From NCBI RefSeq assembly GCF_041381155.1, contig NC_091139.1, forward strand, positions 6,944,383 to 7,008,382: a stretch of 64,000 nt of DNA, read 5' to 3'. Shown here piece after piece: positions 32,764 through 55,570 of the stretch (positions within the stretch are counted from its first letter, which is position 1; the number at the start of each line of letters is the position of its first letter). The position numbers were made by a program, and so were the translations under genes. The DNA is from Argopecten irradians (Eukaryota; Mollusca; Bivalvia; Pectinida; Pectinidae). Under the pieces are notes generated by a model. It did not search any database. It was not told the origin of the DNA and was given only the letters and a program-made list of their open reading frames with translations.

Positions 32764-35700
32764 TCAATTATCTTTGTCACTACACGCGAACGCCATGAAA
32801 TAACGAACCATCTGATCCACTATGTGGAACGATGGATGGACATTATCATTCTCCATGGCCTCGGTCAGCTCCCATCCTTCGAGGTATCTGATTTTATCTT
32901 GCAGGTCAGCGAATTCCTCATACAAAACCTGTTCCACAAACCGTCTAATGTACTCTAATGGCATGAACTCTTTCTTATAAGTATGTGAGTGTGTACCTTT
33001 AATGAAAATCTCAATCTTGGGCGAGCGTTGTAATAGACGAACGATGGCTGATTTGGCCTTCTGAACGTGTTCTCGAAATGCGTTGTGGTCGCATGACCTA
33101 GCTATATGTAAAAGCCAGTTGATTACCACGATATCCGTGCTGTTTGCTCCTATTCTGTCCAGTCTATATTGTACTGACTTTAAGTTTGTTATCGAGGATC
33201 CAGGCGTTCCAGCAAACGGATGTTCATGTGGCATCCACTCCATTTTTATTCCATATTTCTTTGACCTAGCACTGATGTATTTCTGCCAACTTTTCGAATC
33301 ATTCTTGGCAAAATCTGAATTATCAAGGTCCAAACCTAATATATGAACAAGATGTTTAAACCATTGTCGCGACGTGGAATCTCCAACAAATATTGTTCTT
33401 CGAGAGGCGAGACATTTTATGTATGTCTCTTTGCGTCTGGCGATACGGTTAGAGCACTGTAGTGAATGCCAGAGTGACATGTGTCTAAAGCCAACAGGAA
33501 CACTGGCGGTCCATGTAGACCGCTTGTCCAGTAGATGGCATGGTAAAGTGGGCGGAGGTATATTATCTCGTCCTGTGAAAACAATAAAAAAAATATTGAT
33601 GTGGGAATTAAAGGAATTTTAGAAGCACTAGTTCTGTCTTAACGCACATCCTCTTATGAACAATTCATTTGTACGATGATTTAGTCACATAGTCATGTTT
33701 CATTGACTTAAAACCAAAGAGATAACCAATTTTGAGATTGATATACGATGAATGTTCTGCAATAACCCCCAATAAATAAATAAACATCTTATTTGCTATT
33801 TTTGAATAACAAAAAAAAAACAATAAATACGTTAACTCTATGTAAAAAAAAAAAACAACAAAATAATCTTGAAAATATTACACACTGTTTTTTGATCCGT
33901 TGAGAATGTACCATAGTATTTACATTAACCAAAGTGAGCTGTTAGAATACATCCGTTTATATCATGACTAATTTTGAAATAGCAAATAAAATAAAGATTT
34001 TTGGATCTAAAAACGAAAGTAGTTGTAATATTCAAAGTCAAATAAATCGCAAACAAAATGTTTACAAAATAAATAAATTTTAAGAAGTTTTAAGGATTTT
34101 CTAAAATCATTTATGTAAATTTAAACTTAAATTATTCCATATAATTTTTGTTATAGGTCAATCTTTATACTTACTTATTTGGATTCTTAACGGAACTTTG
34201 TCGATCAGCGCGTGGGAGAATGCCCTGTAAGAAAATTTATTGTATAACATACATTGTACATAAATATTTTTAAAGACTCTCTTTGATTTTTTTTTCTATT
34301 GTCGCATTATTGACTTTATTGCCGTAATACTCGTGTGTTTTCAATATAAGCAATACAAATTTCGATCACTACCTAAATTGGACCAAATCGCAGATATGCG
34401 ATAGTGATGCATTTACACAAGTAACTATTCAGTAACGGGTAATTAACTTACTGCATTATATGAATCTCCCGGCGGTCCAAATACATAACATCGTCCCAGC
34501 CATATTGTTTCCAATCTGTACACTCAAAGTACCTTGGCTCTCCACAATAATACGAAATGTTGTAGTTTTGGGCTGTAAAGTTACAGTAACCACCATATCG
34601 TCGTTCGACTTGCCAGTGAGTTGAACTGCACTGAGTGGATTCCGTTACTTTGGGGTGTAACGAATAAAAGGTAGCATTTGTGTACTTATATGCGCCATAT
34701 TTCTGGAAATATTTGGCGTATAATGACACCTGTTCCTTAGTGTGTCCTATAGAGACTTTCAAAGTCGCTCGACCTTTCCATGCGGCCCTGACAACGCCAG
34801 TGTAAGTCCCGTCCATGTGGTCCACGACGTATCCGGCCACGCTTGAATGACTGTGATCGTCATTCATCCATATCCGGAGAAAGTCTCCTCCAGTCTCCAT
34901 CCTTTTTCCTAAGCCGTTACGCAATTCAATATAAACTGTTATGTTGTCGTCAATGAAAATATTATAATTCTTTACTTTTATGAACGAATTAGAAGCGTTT
35001 GCTATTTCATATGAGTGATCCAAGTCAACTTTTAAAGATGAGTATTCAGAATATCGAGATATGATGTTTCTGGCCAAGGATGCTGATGGCTGGACAATTG
35101 GAGTAAACCTTACTACTTCTTCTATAGCTAAATTGTCTGCGGTTGATGTCTCCTTTGAATGCTTTTCTTCCTCAACTGGGCCCAGGAACGTGGTGGCCAG
35201 ATTAACAATTCTGTATGTATAAACTAGATATATGAATCCTTACTTCATGTTTTGTCTTCTCTCATTTCTGATTAACACTGAATGTATTTAAACACATGCA
35301 TAATACTGAAATAAGACTTTAAAATATTTAAACATAGAAAGGGACGTTACTCTTACTTTAAAAGATGCTCCAACGTTGACAAATAGTATTTTTTCTCTAT
35401 TGAAAACAGAAGCAGACGAATTAGTGTTTCTCTTCGGATACAAAAGTTACTTACTTTACACTATAACCCCCATTAAAAGTGTGAGCTTCTTATATTATTT
35501 CAAGATTAAAAAAATATTTTATGTGTATTTTTGTGCTAATTCGACGCATATATACACGATTAAACATCAATTATTGTTCAAATGACGGGTATCGTTTATG
35601 CTCTGTCGGCTGTGGAGCATCTTTAAGCAACATATTCTGATAGGCCTTATCTCGATGACTGACAGAACATATTCAATGTTTATTTTCTATAAATAGGATA

Positions 35701-37614
35701 GGCAAAAACGACTCTTTTGTCTATTTTCAAAACAATATAAAATTTAATTTTGATTTGGTTTTAGTCGCTATAGTCAATTTACTTGCATTTCAAGCAATTA
35801 AGCATAATCAAAATAATACGACTAGAAAGTACTGTATAGCAACAGCTTGGAATGTGATAAGGAATAATTTATTTTGATTTTAAATACTGTATTTTCGATA
35901 TAAAAATATCTGCTTTCTCTATTATCATTGGTTATTGGGTTTTTGGGTAAAGCCGTAATATGTGCAAAGGTAGAATACTAGGATTAGATAACAATGCATA
36001 GTAATGGCTAGAATATGATCAGAGAATGATTTTGATATTTTTTTCATATAGAAATACAGTACCATACTCATACATTTGTATATCAAAATATTATGAGATT
36101 GAATTTTGATTTGGGGATAGCCTGGGGAAAAGCCGTTTCACATGCATTCCAAGCAAAAGCAGAATAACAGGACTAGCGAGCATAATGGCTTGGAATTTGA
36201 TGAGGAACTATGCTTTTAACATTTTTCAAATATAAATACATTGTACTATACTTTCGATATAAAAACAAATAATTACTATCTCTAATTTCAAAATATCATA
36301 AGATTATATGGGGTTTGGGTATAGTGGGTAAAGCCAATTGACATGGATTCTAAACAAAGCAGACTAGCGGGAACAATGCTTTTGATAATTTTCAAATACA
36401 AAACACAAACAACACCTACTTTCTGTGATGATATGTAATGGCCTGCCATCCCACCGACTCCTTGATACGGTAGACATTACCAGGCATGGTCTCACTGATA
36501 CTGTGGAGGGGAGACAGAGCATCAGGTACTTATAGGGAACAACCAACTAAATAAAAAAGACCTTTGAATGGCCCCTGTGTATTAATACACGATTGAGCCT
36601 AGGATAAAATTTTAACCTTGCCGCTGATTGGCTGGCTAATTATGAATTTCAAAAGTAAACTTGTTTTTTGACAGGTAGATAACTATGATATGAATTTGGA
36701 AATTCAGATTGAGATTCAGGTTCAAAATATCAATTTTGATAATGATCAAAATATCAATTTTGATAATGAATTGGTAAAAACATTAGAATTTCAGGATTTT
36801 TCTAGTGCAAAATGCGTCTGATTTCAATATAGCTACCCTGGTTGGAGTTTGAGCTGAAGGACCCAAACTTTTTTTCTATCTAGTAAAAGAACCTAGACTT
36901 TAATTATAGAACACAATAGTTAACTAATATTCCTTTGTTTTAATAACACATTACAAAACTTTAACAAACTTTAACACTATGGTCTATGTAAAATTATTTA
37001 GTTGGTTGTTCTCTATATAGCAAATGATTCAGATACAGTCCTTATTGGCTAATCATTTATTATCAAATGCACTCAATCAACTTCATTTAAGTTCAAAACG
37101 AGAGCTTAAAAATATGGCCGTGTGTTCCAAGTAAATAATCAAAACATTCATAGGTGTTTACACAATGACTAAAGAAAAAGAAAAATGACATTGCATTTTA
37201 CAAATAACGTAAAAAATAAAGTTAATGGTATAATATTATCTGTACTTAATTTAGTATAAAAACGTTTTAGATTTTCTAGTCTGAAAAGTAGTACATGATT
37301 TAAGTCTTACTCGTGTTAAAGAAATCCTTAGTATTGTTTAAAAACGAAATCGACTTCATGTTTACACATGCTTCGTCTACCAGCTGAAATGCACATGCCA
37401 TTGTTATCAAAAAATGAAACAAACTTTTAAATACCACTGTGGGCATTTTACACAGAAAACATATATATACATACCTTACTAGCGTAAAGAATGCTGAGAT
37501 GAAGAAGGTCGCCAAAAGTACCAAACAGGTATTTTTCTTCGACATACAATAAGGTATTTTTGCATCAGCGACAGACAATCCTTTGATTTTGCTTTTCCTT
37601 TTTCTTAGAGCCAT
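32764..37614 (-). CDS. NXPE-family type II membrane protein with PC-esterase domain, 4 exons
   Basis: Exons on the minus strand: 37475-37614, 34452-35210, 34175-34224, 32764-33572; borders are GT/AG with phases 2, 2 and 1 that join cleanly into 585 residues. Residues 1-28 are basic and cytosolic, 29-46 (CLVLLATFFISAFFTL core) are a signal anchor, then a Glu/Ser-rich stem. About 120-225 is the immunoglobulin/filamin-like NXPE domain (GGDFLRIWMNDD, VVDHMDGTYTG, WKGRATLKV). From ~318 the C-terminal domain has the family signature G F..MSLWHSLQC, then FVGDSTSRQW (GDS block, Ser ~382) and DNVHPSFH (DxxH, ~559-562), the catalytic residues expected of PC-esterases that act on cell-surface or secreted glycans. 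Length is normal for the family. Mammalian NXPE1 was reported to acetylate mucin sialic acid (from memory), so a glycan O-acyl activity in the Golgi is plausible but inferred. Confidence 0.9.
35358..35626. mobile_element. TTAA-flanked MITE, short copy, in NXPE intron 1
   Basis: Left end TTAAAAGATGCTCCAACG.TGACA and right end TGTCGGCTGTGGAGCATCTT plus TAA are inverted repeats. It is an internally shortened version of 56879-57249. The 69-codon frame over it is not a gene. TTAA at both ends would fit piggyBac-type insertion, or could be part of the terminal repeat. Confidence 0.75.
36535..37014. mobile_element. MITE with GGGAACAACCAACTAAAT termini in NXPE intron 1
   Basis: Left terminus GGGAACAACCAACTAAAT (36535) and right terminus ATTTAGTTGGTTGTTC (36996-37011) are inverted copies, flanked on both sides by TATA/TATAG, so a TA target duplication is likely. 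Inside, TCAAAATATCAATTTTGATA is tandemly doubled (about 36731-36770). A worn copy lies in SRCR intron 2 at 2438-2790. Confidence 0.75.
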
Positions 37615-40086
37615 GATGATATATCATTCTATATCTAATAAACATCAATTTAATTCTCATTGGACCCTTTCAAACAAACATAAATATTTTACCAATAAAA
37701 TACAAAAACTTAAAGAGGAAAATGGCTCTGTAGTGCACCGCCACGAGATTCCTTGAAGTGAAAGATTAGACCTAGATAGCCATAAAACAAAGAACAATAT
37801 AACATTTCAAACTAATGATCAAATATACTATAAATTGTTACTTGTATATTGTTTCTCAGTGGAATTCAAGAATATTCTGGTAAGATTATTATGTATTATA
37901 ACGATAAACGCTAACAAAACATATATTTTAAAGTATTCTAATAAAATATATTTTAAAGTATTCTAATAAAATACAAATGAATAAGTACTAATGCATGCAA
38001 TACCTTGACGAGTAAATCGAGTCCCCTTCTATCCACACTATGGCAGTTTTTAAGACAATGGGAAAAAACATATGTATATTTTGTTTTACGTACAAAGTTA
38101 TATATAGAATTAAACCATTATCAATTAAATTCTTACAGATCTCTTCAGTCTAACTAAGGGACATACATTATCTTCCAATCACGTTATACATGGCTTGTGA
38201 TTCGACATACAAAACAATAGAAATACGTATCGTCTATCTGAACTCGTTTGGGAGGACATTACCAAAACATATAATCAAGGTATTCAATACCTTACGATTA
38301 TTGTAACCGTATCATGTTACAAAACGTTTTTTCATTATTACAAAGTTTAATACTAGGATTAGATTGGTCAACGAATAAGAAGATATCAACCATTGAAAAC
38401 ATATTCTACAAGTAGTTTTTTTTTTTTTTTTTTTTTTGTCTATTATATGTAAATCTAAATTTCTCCCATTTGCATATAAATCTAAATTTCTCCTGTTTAT
38501 TAATGCCATGTTTGTAATATTGTGTTTTTATTTATTGGTGACTATTGTTTAAGTTTATTTTCGGTTTTGATTTAGATTATAACGTACAAATGAGGAACTG
38601 GTAGATGTAGGGTTACTGCTACATTATAGGAGTCAGTCAAAACATCTTCTAAATGTACTCCACAATTTCATTTTGACATCCGGATGTAAAAAAATATTTT
38701 TATAGTTGAGTATGCGACGAAATTTACTAAAGGACACCTTAAGAGGTGTTCATGCGTTCCATTTCAATTTCAAACAATTTTTTTGATAAAAGTAAATCAA
38801 TGACATCAGATAGCAGACATTGTCATAGAATTTTTTTTTTTATTTTTTATTTTTTTTTATTTTATAAATTTATTCCTAAAAGAAGATTAGTTAGTCATCT
38901 CTGTAATGAATGAGGCCTATACCTGCAAGTGTGCCATGTGTAGGGAAAAGAATACAGAACTATGTAGATGGGTTGAAGCTAAAAGACATTGTCTAAATAT
39001 ATGTGACCGTGACCACTATGCAGTGCAATAAATACCACATGATCTTGGAGATTTTTGGACCAGAGAAGTTGTACCCAGAAACAACAATCTAATTAAAGCT
39101 GTCACTTTATGCTTCAAAACATCGCTACATGGACACGACAAAGATTCGATCTTCATTTTATAAAATAGGATTGACCATAATGTTTTAAAAATATCACAAA
39201 CCTGTTTACTATATATAAATATCGATACAACACACACGTACGGAAGTCAATTACATTCAACAGAAGAGCTACTTCTATGACAGATGTTTCATTTTTATGC
39301 TAAAAAAATGATATGTATGATATATTCAACGTCATGTGAACCTCTGTAAGATGAAAGATGATGAAAGAAGAGTAAGCAACTTTTAACTAAAATAATTTCC
39401 GTCGATTATTTGGGTATTTTTTGTTTCAATGGGCTGTCAATAGGAAATACAAGTCTGTTTCTGTCCTTCCTTTAATACTCACAAAAACCTAGCAATCGAT
39501 CAAATGTTAAAGCCTCAGACACACAAATATATATGCATTTGCCTCCAAAAAGAAATAATACAATGCGCAAAAATGAATTTCAAATTAAAATCCTTTAATT
39601 GGCATAAGCTAACATAAAGGATATGGCACATCAACGACCATCAAACCTTCAGACAATTATACGAATCTATCCGCCATTTCTCTGACGCCCAAATGATGTT
39701 GGCTAATATGTCAAAGTGTGATTAGTAGACTATAGCAAAACCTTCAGACATGGTTAGCATTATCATCGTCGGTTATATATATACCCACGTTCATCAGCCT
39801 TAGGCGGAGCGTAGTTGAGTTTAGACGCTGGGTTTCCGAGAGTGCAAGGTTAGGGCAATTTCTGGAACTGATGTTGTTGATTTGGATTCACAAACGTCCT
39901 AATATACATAATATATTCGTGCACGTAACTAGCCGTAACAAAATGTGAACTTTAAATTGCCCCAAGATATTACTACCATTTGTAGATGAAGTTACATTTA
40001 TCATAAAAGTTCATCTCTATAGCACGTATATGTATAGTAAACCATATAAACCGACTATCACTTCGTCATTGAAACATTCTTTTTAG
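37615..40086. other. Intergenic, no gene seen
   Basis: Upstream of the NXPE gene. Shows a 27-bp tandem duplication at about 37917-37970 (TATATTTTAAAGTATTCTAA), T-tracts near 38418-38441 and 38830-38870, and no reading frame of note. Confidence 0.45.
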
Positions 40087-40185
40087 GGGATGTGGATGTG
40101 GCGCAGTGGTAGAAGGCACAGGTATGTTTGGCTAGGCGATTGGATGCCGTAGATCGTGAGTTCGAGGCCTGGATAGGGCACGAGT
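40087..40185 (+). mobile_element. tRNA-related SINE head
   Basis: GGATGTGGCGCAGTGGTAGA has an A-box (TGGCGCAGTGG) and, about 70 bases on, GTGAGTTCGAGGCC is a good B-box. The region between does not fold into a normal anticodon arm that I can see, and the 3' side is not a tRNA acceptor, so a SINE is more likely than a functional tRNA. Confidence 0.55.
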
Positions 40186-41101
40186 CAATAAATTGTCATG
40201 CTTTGTTAAATTGTATTTCTTTGATATTTATAGTATACCATATTGATATGCAATTTTTAAGATGTTGAATATCGATACAGCATGCATGCCTTATTTCATT
40301 ATTATCCAGAATATATCGGCATAAATCACTATGCCCTTAACGTTTTTCTGATTTTATTTACATTGAATACCTGTGAATGATTCCTCTTCTGTAGTATTTG
40401 ATATGATATACTTATGCGATACAAATTGGAAACTCCGCCATGTATAAATATAAATTACTATCGGCGTTTTGGACATTTTAACTGTCTTAATTCTTTTGAG
40501 TACATAAGTATGGACTCGTTATTTTGCGTTAATATCACGATTAATCTGGTATTATTGTTTTAAGTTACTAGGTTTTTTTTTCTCTTATTAAGATATTTTA
40601 TATGATTTTGTCGCAGTTTAACTTTTTTTACTTATTTATTCATTTTGTACTATATATTTAGATATCTTCTAATATCCTCGTCTAATTATTTTTTTCATTT
40701 ATTTATTAATTTTTTTAAAATTTTATCTTATTTTTCTAATTTCTTATTTTTTTAACCTAAGGCCTATTTATCTATTTCTTTCTTTATTTTTTTCACTTTC
40801 TAAAAACGTGTTCAAGCTAGCTAGATTTTGTGTATGTTGTACTTTCTTTCTGATGACTTGTTAAAAATTACATGCAAATTATAATTTATGTTATTAGATA
40901 TAAATCAGGTCTCTATATATGTGTTTGTACAGTATATTTTTATTTTTATGTGATTTTTTTTTTTATATACGAAGGGAAGTAACTCTGAGAGATCAGATAT
41001 TTTTTATTCGAATGCACCGGTAATGATGTGGTCTGGATCTTTTGAGCGTTTTCTTAAAAGCTCAAGTCAAGCGCGAAAGTGATTGTGATTCTGCAGAAAG
41101 C
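40186..41101. other. Upstream region of KRI1
   Basis: T-rich low-complexity DNA (about 40560-40800) and a GAAGGGAAGTAACTC block (about 40971) of a kind common in molluscan repeats. No TATA box is obvious near the ATG, as expected for a housekeeping gene. Confidence 0.4.
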
Positions 41102-51110
<10,009 letters not shown>

Positions 51111-51330
51111 TACATATATATCTATATATCAATATCTCTAACCTAACTTTTCACTAAGACTGACTGTGATATTGTAATTCATTATTATATGGTAAAATCG
51201 GGGTGATAGGATGAATCTTACTGTTATTGATCATAATCTGTGTAAAAAAATAATACTTATGATGATGCCAGGTCCAGTATTAGTTGTACATGTTTCTTAA
51301 AATTAACCTTGACTAATAAAAATGACAATG
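51111..51330 (+). other. KRI1 3' UTR
   Basis: Follows the stop TGA at 51108-51110. AATAAA at 51315-51320 is a fitting poly-A signal, giving a 3' UTR of about 220-240 bases. Confidence 0.55.
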
Positions 51331-54266
51331 TTCTGTGCTTGTCATTAAATGTCATTTATAAATTTAAAGATATTGTAGTTTTAAATTTTTGATTTTTAAA
51401 TTTATGATTGATGAAGACATTATAAATAATTATAAAAAAAAAACCCAGTATATTATTAAATGACAAATTCAAAGTTACTATGACATCTAGAAGTCTGCTG
51501 GAGAAACTACATTTTTTTTGCACTTGGTTTCAAATTTTATAATCCTACAGAAAATTCTTTAAGTTCAGTTTAATTAGAAGTTTCACGAGAGGTACATGTA
51601 CATGTTTATAACAATTCAAATACTGCTATTGTTTCCTTGATGATTTTTATATGGTTATGAATTTCTTGTTTCTGAAAATGTGATTGGGGGAATGTGACCA
51701 GCCTGATAACGGCATTGATGTATGGTTTTGACCTTTACAAGGTTATATGTGAAGAGATACATTTCTTTAAAGATGGATATGAGAAAGTTGTCTGCCTTCT
51801 ATAAAAAAAAAGTTAACATTCTCATTCTCTTGTTGTTTTTAATAAAAAATTGAGCCTAGATAGTGAGTTTAACTATAGACAAAATACTTATTTATAGTTA
51901 TTGCCCATAAATGAACTTGAATATTGGGAGACTAAGTTCAAATATTTTTAGCTCCTGATAATTTCTAGAAACGGAAATACATATATAATAATGTTAAGTG
52001 TCTGTGTCAAAAGTGCTTGAAATAAGATTGTAACAAGGACTTGGAAATTTTGAATTATTTTGAGGGCAGCCATCAAATCAAGTATTAGCCTTTGTTTGCA
52101 TAGAATATCAAGAAAAACGGCTTCACTCTATTATAGAAAATACAATACATTATCCAAAGTTAGCTATGAAAACTTAACATGTTGGGTACTGTAAACCGTT
52201 TTTACGCATGCGATTGACTTTCACGAATTTTGTCGTGCAAATATATTTTTTAAAATCCGTGAATGTTAAGTCGTGCTACCCCAACTGAGAACGACTCGAC
52301 CGCTGACTTGTATCGATGTATTGAATGAGTGTACTGTAGCCGTTATTTATAGACTCGAGTATAGTTACTGTCACCAATCTACGTTTATATACAGCGTCGT
52401 TCTCACTTGGTTAGCACGGCTGTAAATTCTCTACTTTGTATTGAAATGAAAACTACGAAATAAGAAGCCTCGCAATAAAGTTGGTTTACAGAATATTTTT
52501 TGTATTATTTTAATTTATTTAACAGTAGTAGATACAGTGGCTGTTTAATATTTAAATGTAAATGAAATAGAGAAATATTGTCGAAAATTAAACGTACATG
52601 TTGTGGGATAACAAGATACAATGTAGGTACCTACAGGAGTTAGAGGTCTCAATGCTATTATCAAAAATTCTTGACAATTATAGTATAAACCACTTTTGAC
52701 ATTTGACGAGTTTAAGTTCAGTTAGGTCGCGTTTATACATAGATGATTTGGGATATCATTGATCAAATTCATGTATTCTTTAATAGCTGGGGACCTTTAG
52801 CTGTCAAATTATTTTTCTCGGAGTGTAAAAGTTACATGTATGTCTGTATAATTACGTTAAACCTGTATGAATTATTTTATTATTAATTAGTTAGTTAATT
52901 CTACATTGTTTTTCAAGGTAATGAATGGATGATTAAGGGTGGAAAATATTGTTTTTCAATATTTTGACGATAATTGAATTATGATCAATGCCTAATATTA
53001 GGACCCAGTTCTAAAACTCATTCGGCTAAATTATTATGAAAATTTCAAATCAAGGTTAAATTGATTTCTTGTGATACCAACTTTACAAGATTACATAAGA
53101 TTCCACTCTGTACCTACATGGGGACTTAAGTGAATAAATATACAGTTTTCCATCAAATGATAACTGGAAATTTCACTGATCAATTGACTAACCTAATCAC
53201 CCTTTTATCTTATGTAAGTTATTGACAAGAAGTCGGTCAAATATTTAAGTTTGTATATCTTTGTTTTTAACCACCACTCACTTCATCACACTACATATTA
53301 GACTCCTGCCCAGGTAAGCAATTTATTCTCCTAACTACAAACATCAGCCTCTGATTTTTCTGCCCAAGTAACCACAATACATCACAAGGTTCCGTTAGCC
53401 TTCGTTCCTAGTTTGATGTATACAAAGGTTGACTGATAGTCGCCAGTCTATTATATATATATACCAGTGGCTAAGCAAAGTTAACACATGCATGACCATA
53501 TATTACATCATTCAGGCTGCCAAATATAACCTAATCTTAACATCAAAGCAAATCTGATTCTCAAACTCTCAATTCATGGGCCATATACAGTAAAGGCGTT
53601 GACTTGCACGATTTCTCTTCTTTACTTCTCAAAAATCAGATTTTAGCACCATCACTTTCAACTATAGTAAAATTTATGTAATGAATGATTTTGAATTAAG
53701 CCTGAATTGAATATCAAAGTTGGGAACAGTGGACAGTTTTACTTTAAGTTAGTACATCATGACAAAAAGTTGAAAAATAAATGATGTATACTGCGACTAT
53801 CTCACTGATCATATCGTTTCTCTTTTACTCACCTTTATGAATATATTTTGTTGACCTTTAAGAAAAATGTAACGAATACGAATCGAATACTGTCAACGAA
53901 CTTATACCAAATGTTAGAACAAAAGTGGTTTTGCACATCTAAGCGCAATGATTTAATTCGCACCTTCATATTTATTGATTTATCAAAGACTAAAAATACA
54001 ATAAGTGAAATTTTTATTTAAACATATTTTATTGTGTAATTTTATATGCAATGGGACTGGGCACAAGTTTTCAAATTATATGAAGCCCTCTCTCTTCAAA
54101 ATTATAACAAAGAACACAAAAATGGCAAATATATACATATTTACATATTTACAAGATTTGAGAAAGAGAGAGGAGGGGAGAGAGAGTTTGAGTTTATTTT
54201 AACATGTGTATATAATTGCTTAATTTATTGAAATGTATGTATTTGTGATCACTCCCGCATCGGGAA
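51331..54266. other. Intergenic, no gene seen
   Basis: AT-rich, with TTCACGAATTTTGTCGTGC-type repeat DNA at about 52200-52250 and the small MITE at 52272-52421. No reading frame of note. Confidence 0.45.
52272..52421. mobile_element. Short MITE, ~150 bp
   Basis: Left CGTGCTACCCCAACTGAGAA (then CGAC) and right GTCGTTCTCACTTGGTTAGC (then ACGG) are imperfect 24-base inverted repeats. Inside no coding content. Confidence 0.65.
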
Positions 54267-54335
54267 CAGCGACAAGAACAGCAATCAGTACATCTGACGA
54301 CCGAAGTTGTACTGATCGCTGTTCTTGTCTCGCTG
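54267..54335 (+). other. Strong hairpin, 26-base stem and ~15-base loop
   Basis: CAGCGACAAGAACAGCAATC (from 54267) pairs with GATCGCTGTTCTTGTCTCGC and TGTACT pairs with AGTACA, with one mismatch and a small bulge. The stem is more GC-rich than its surroundings. It could be a microRNA-like precursor, a palindromic element, or a chance fold; no further copy of the stem was noticed in the window. Confidence 0.5.
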
Positions 54336-54824
54336 CTTTACTTAAAGTTCATAATTGCAATCGTATTCCAGTGAAAATTTTCTAGCGCGAAATGCAAAAT
54401 AATGTTAGTTCAGTAAGCCTAGATTTAAACATCATATGAATTTACTGAGAAATAATAAGTGTAAACTAAAATATCATTAGATTACATTAGTTACATCTCG
54501 ATATCGAAATTGAATTTTAAAAAATGAAGTACATTATTCGCGTTCTTTTAGATACTACTTTTATCAATTTAACTTTTAACTCCCGACAAACACTTGTTTG
54601 TCATTTCGAGCTAGCGTTGTACGCTATTTTTTGTAAAATATTGATATGTATTCAGTAAGCAGTTTGTCGTTCTTACCACAATTATGCATACATTTGTTGC
54701 TCAAAACAGGCAACTTCAAACCTTTTCGTACCTCTAGCATACCAGTTTAGTTTTGGTTTCATCGTGGGTCCAAACTTTCGCGATTTGATTGAAAAATGAT
54801 CCACATGTGACAGCATAAACTTAT

Positions 54825-54965
54825 CATTTGAACAGTAATTGGTGTTTACTCGTGTAAATGGATGTCTAATTAACACTAACAATAATATCAAATAAGTTAA
54901 TTTGCTTTTGGCAGACTCGCAACCAGTACTTAATTTCGTATAGGGCATTGGGACATGATTTTTTT
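54825..54965. mobile_element. Half copy of the TTAA-flanked MITE, inverted
   Basis: CATTTGAACAGTAATTGGTG, AACACTAACAATAATATCAA and GCAACCAGTACTTAATT match the reversed right half of 56879-57249. The terminal GATGCTCC end is missing. Confidence 0.6.
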
Positions 54966-55195
54966 TTACGGGAGGCCATTAATTATTTTTAATATTTTCA
55001 TCTTGAAGGAAAATAAGAAGTTCAAACTTTTCAATGGTTGTAACGGTGTAAAGAAAGTAACTTTTGTAACTGATAAAAAATACTTATTTCTCTGATCACG
55101 TTTTTGATAGAGAAAAATACCATTCGTCAGCGGTGGGGAATCTTTACAGAAGTCGAGGAAATCAATGCGTATCGGCTTTGATATTTTGCTACCTT

Positions 55196-55570
55196 TTCAT
55201 TCATTCATTCATTCATTCATATCTTTATTCCTCCGTAAACGAAGAGTTACATGAACATATAAGAATACAAACAAAAATAGGTGCAAGGTAATAACAAAAC
55301 AAAAAAAGGTGAGATAGCATTTTAAGGAAAGGGAGAACACAAAGCAAAAAAGTAAAAAGGAAATAGAATAGAAATAGTAGAATAAAATTGTAATCTATAG
55401 AATAAAATAGAATATATGAATGCACAGGAAAGCAACGATATCCAGCGAAATCGCTATCTTCCCGCGAAAAATAACTTGCTATACGGAATTCATAAGTTGT
55501 TTTGTTTATTAAAACTCTCTCGAGAGTATTTAATGTTGCCCCAAGTATTCCTCCTACGTATTTAAACATT
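55196..55570 (-). mobile_element. Possible LINE 3' end (minus strand) with ATGA-type tail
   Basis: On the minus strand the sequence ends CTCTTCGTTTACGGAGGAAT, AAAGATATG and then a run of AATG units (plus strand CATTCATTCATTCATTCAT from 55196). GGAATAAAG plus a short tandem tail is typical of L2/CR1-like LINEs. The 114-codon minus frame here is T-rich and hydrophobic and shows no reverse transcriptase motif. Tentative. Confidence 0.35.

Noticed and set aside
40087-40185. Functional tRNA gene
   Set aside because: A and B boxes are present, but I could not see a proper acceptor stem or anticodon arm, and the DNA continues as SINE-like sequence.
55225-55569. Reverse transcriptase coding remnant
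   Set aside because: The frame is hydrophobic and T-rich with no reverse transcriptase motifs; only the tail-like 3' end supports a LINE, so no coding claim is made.
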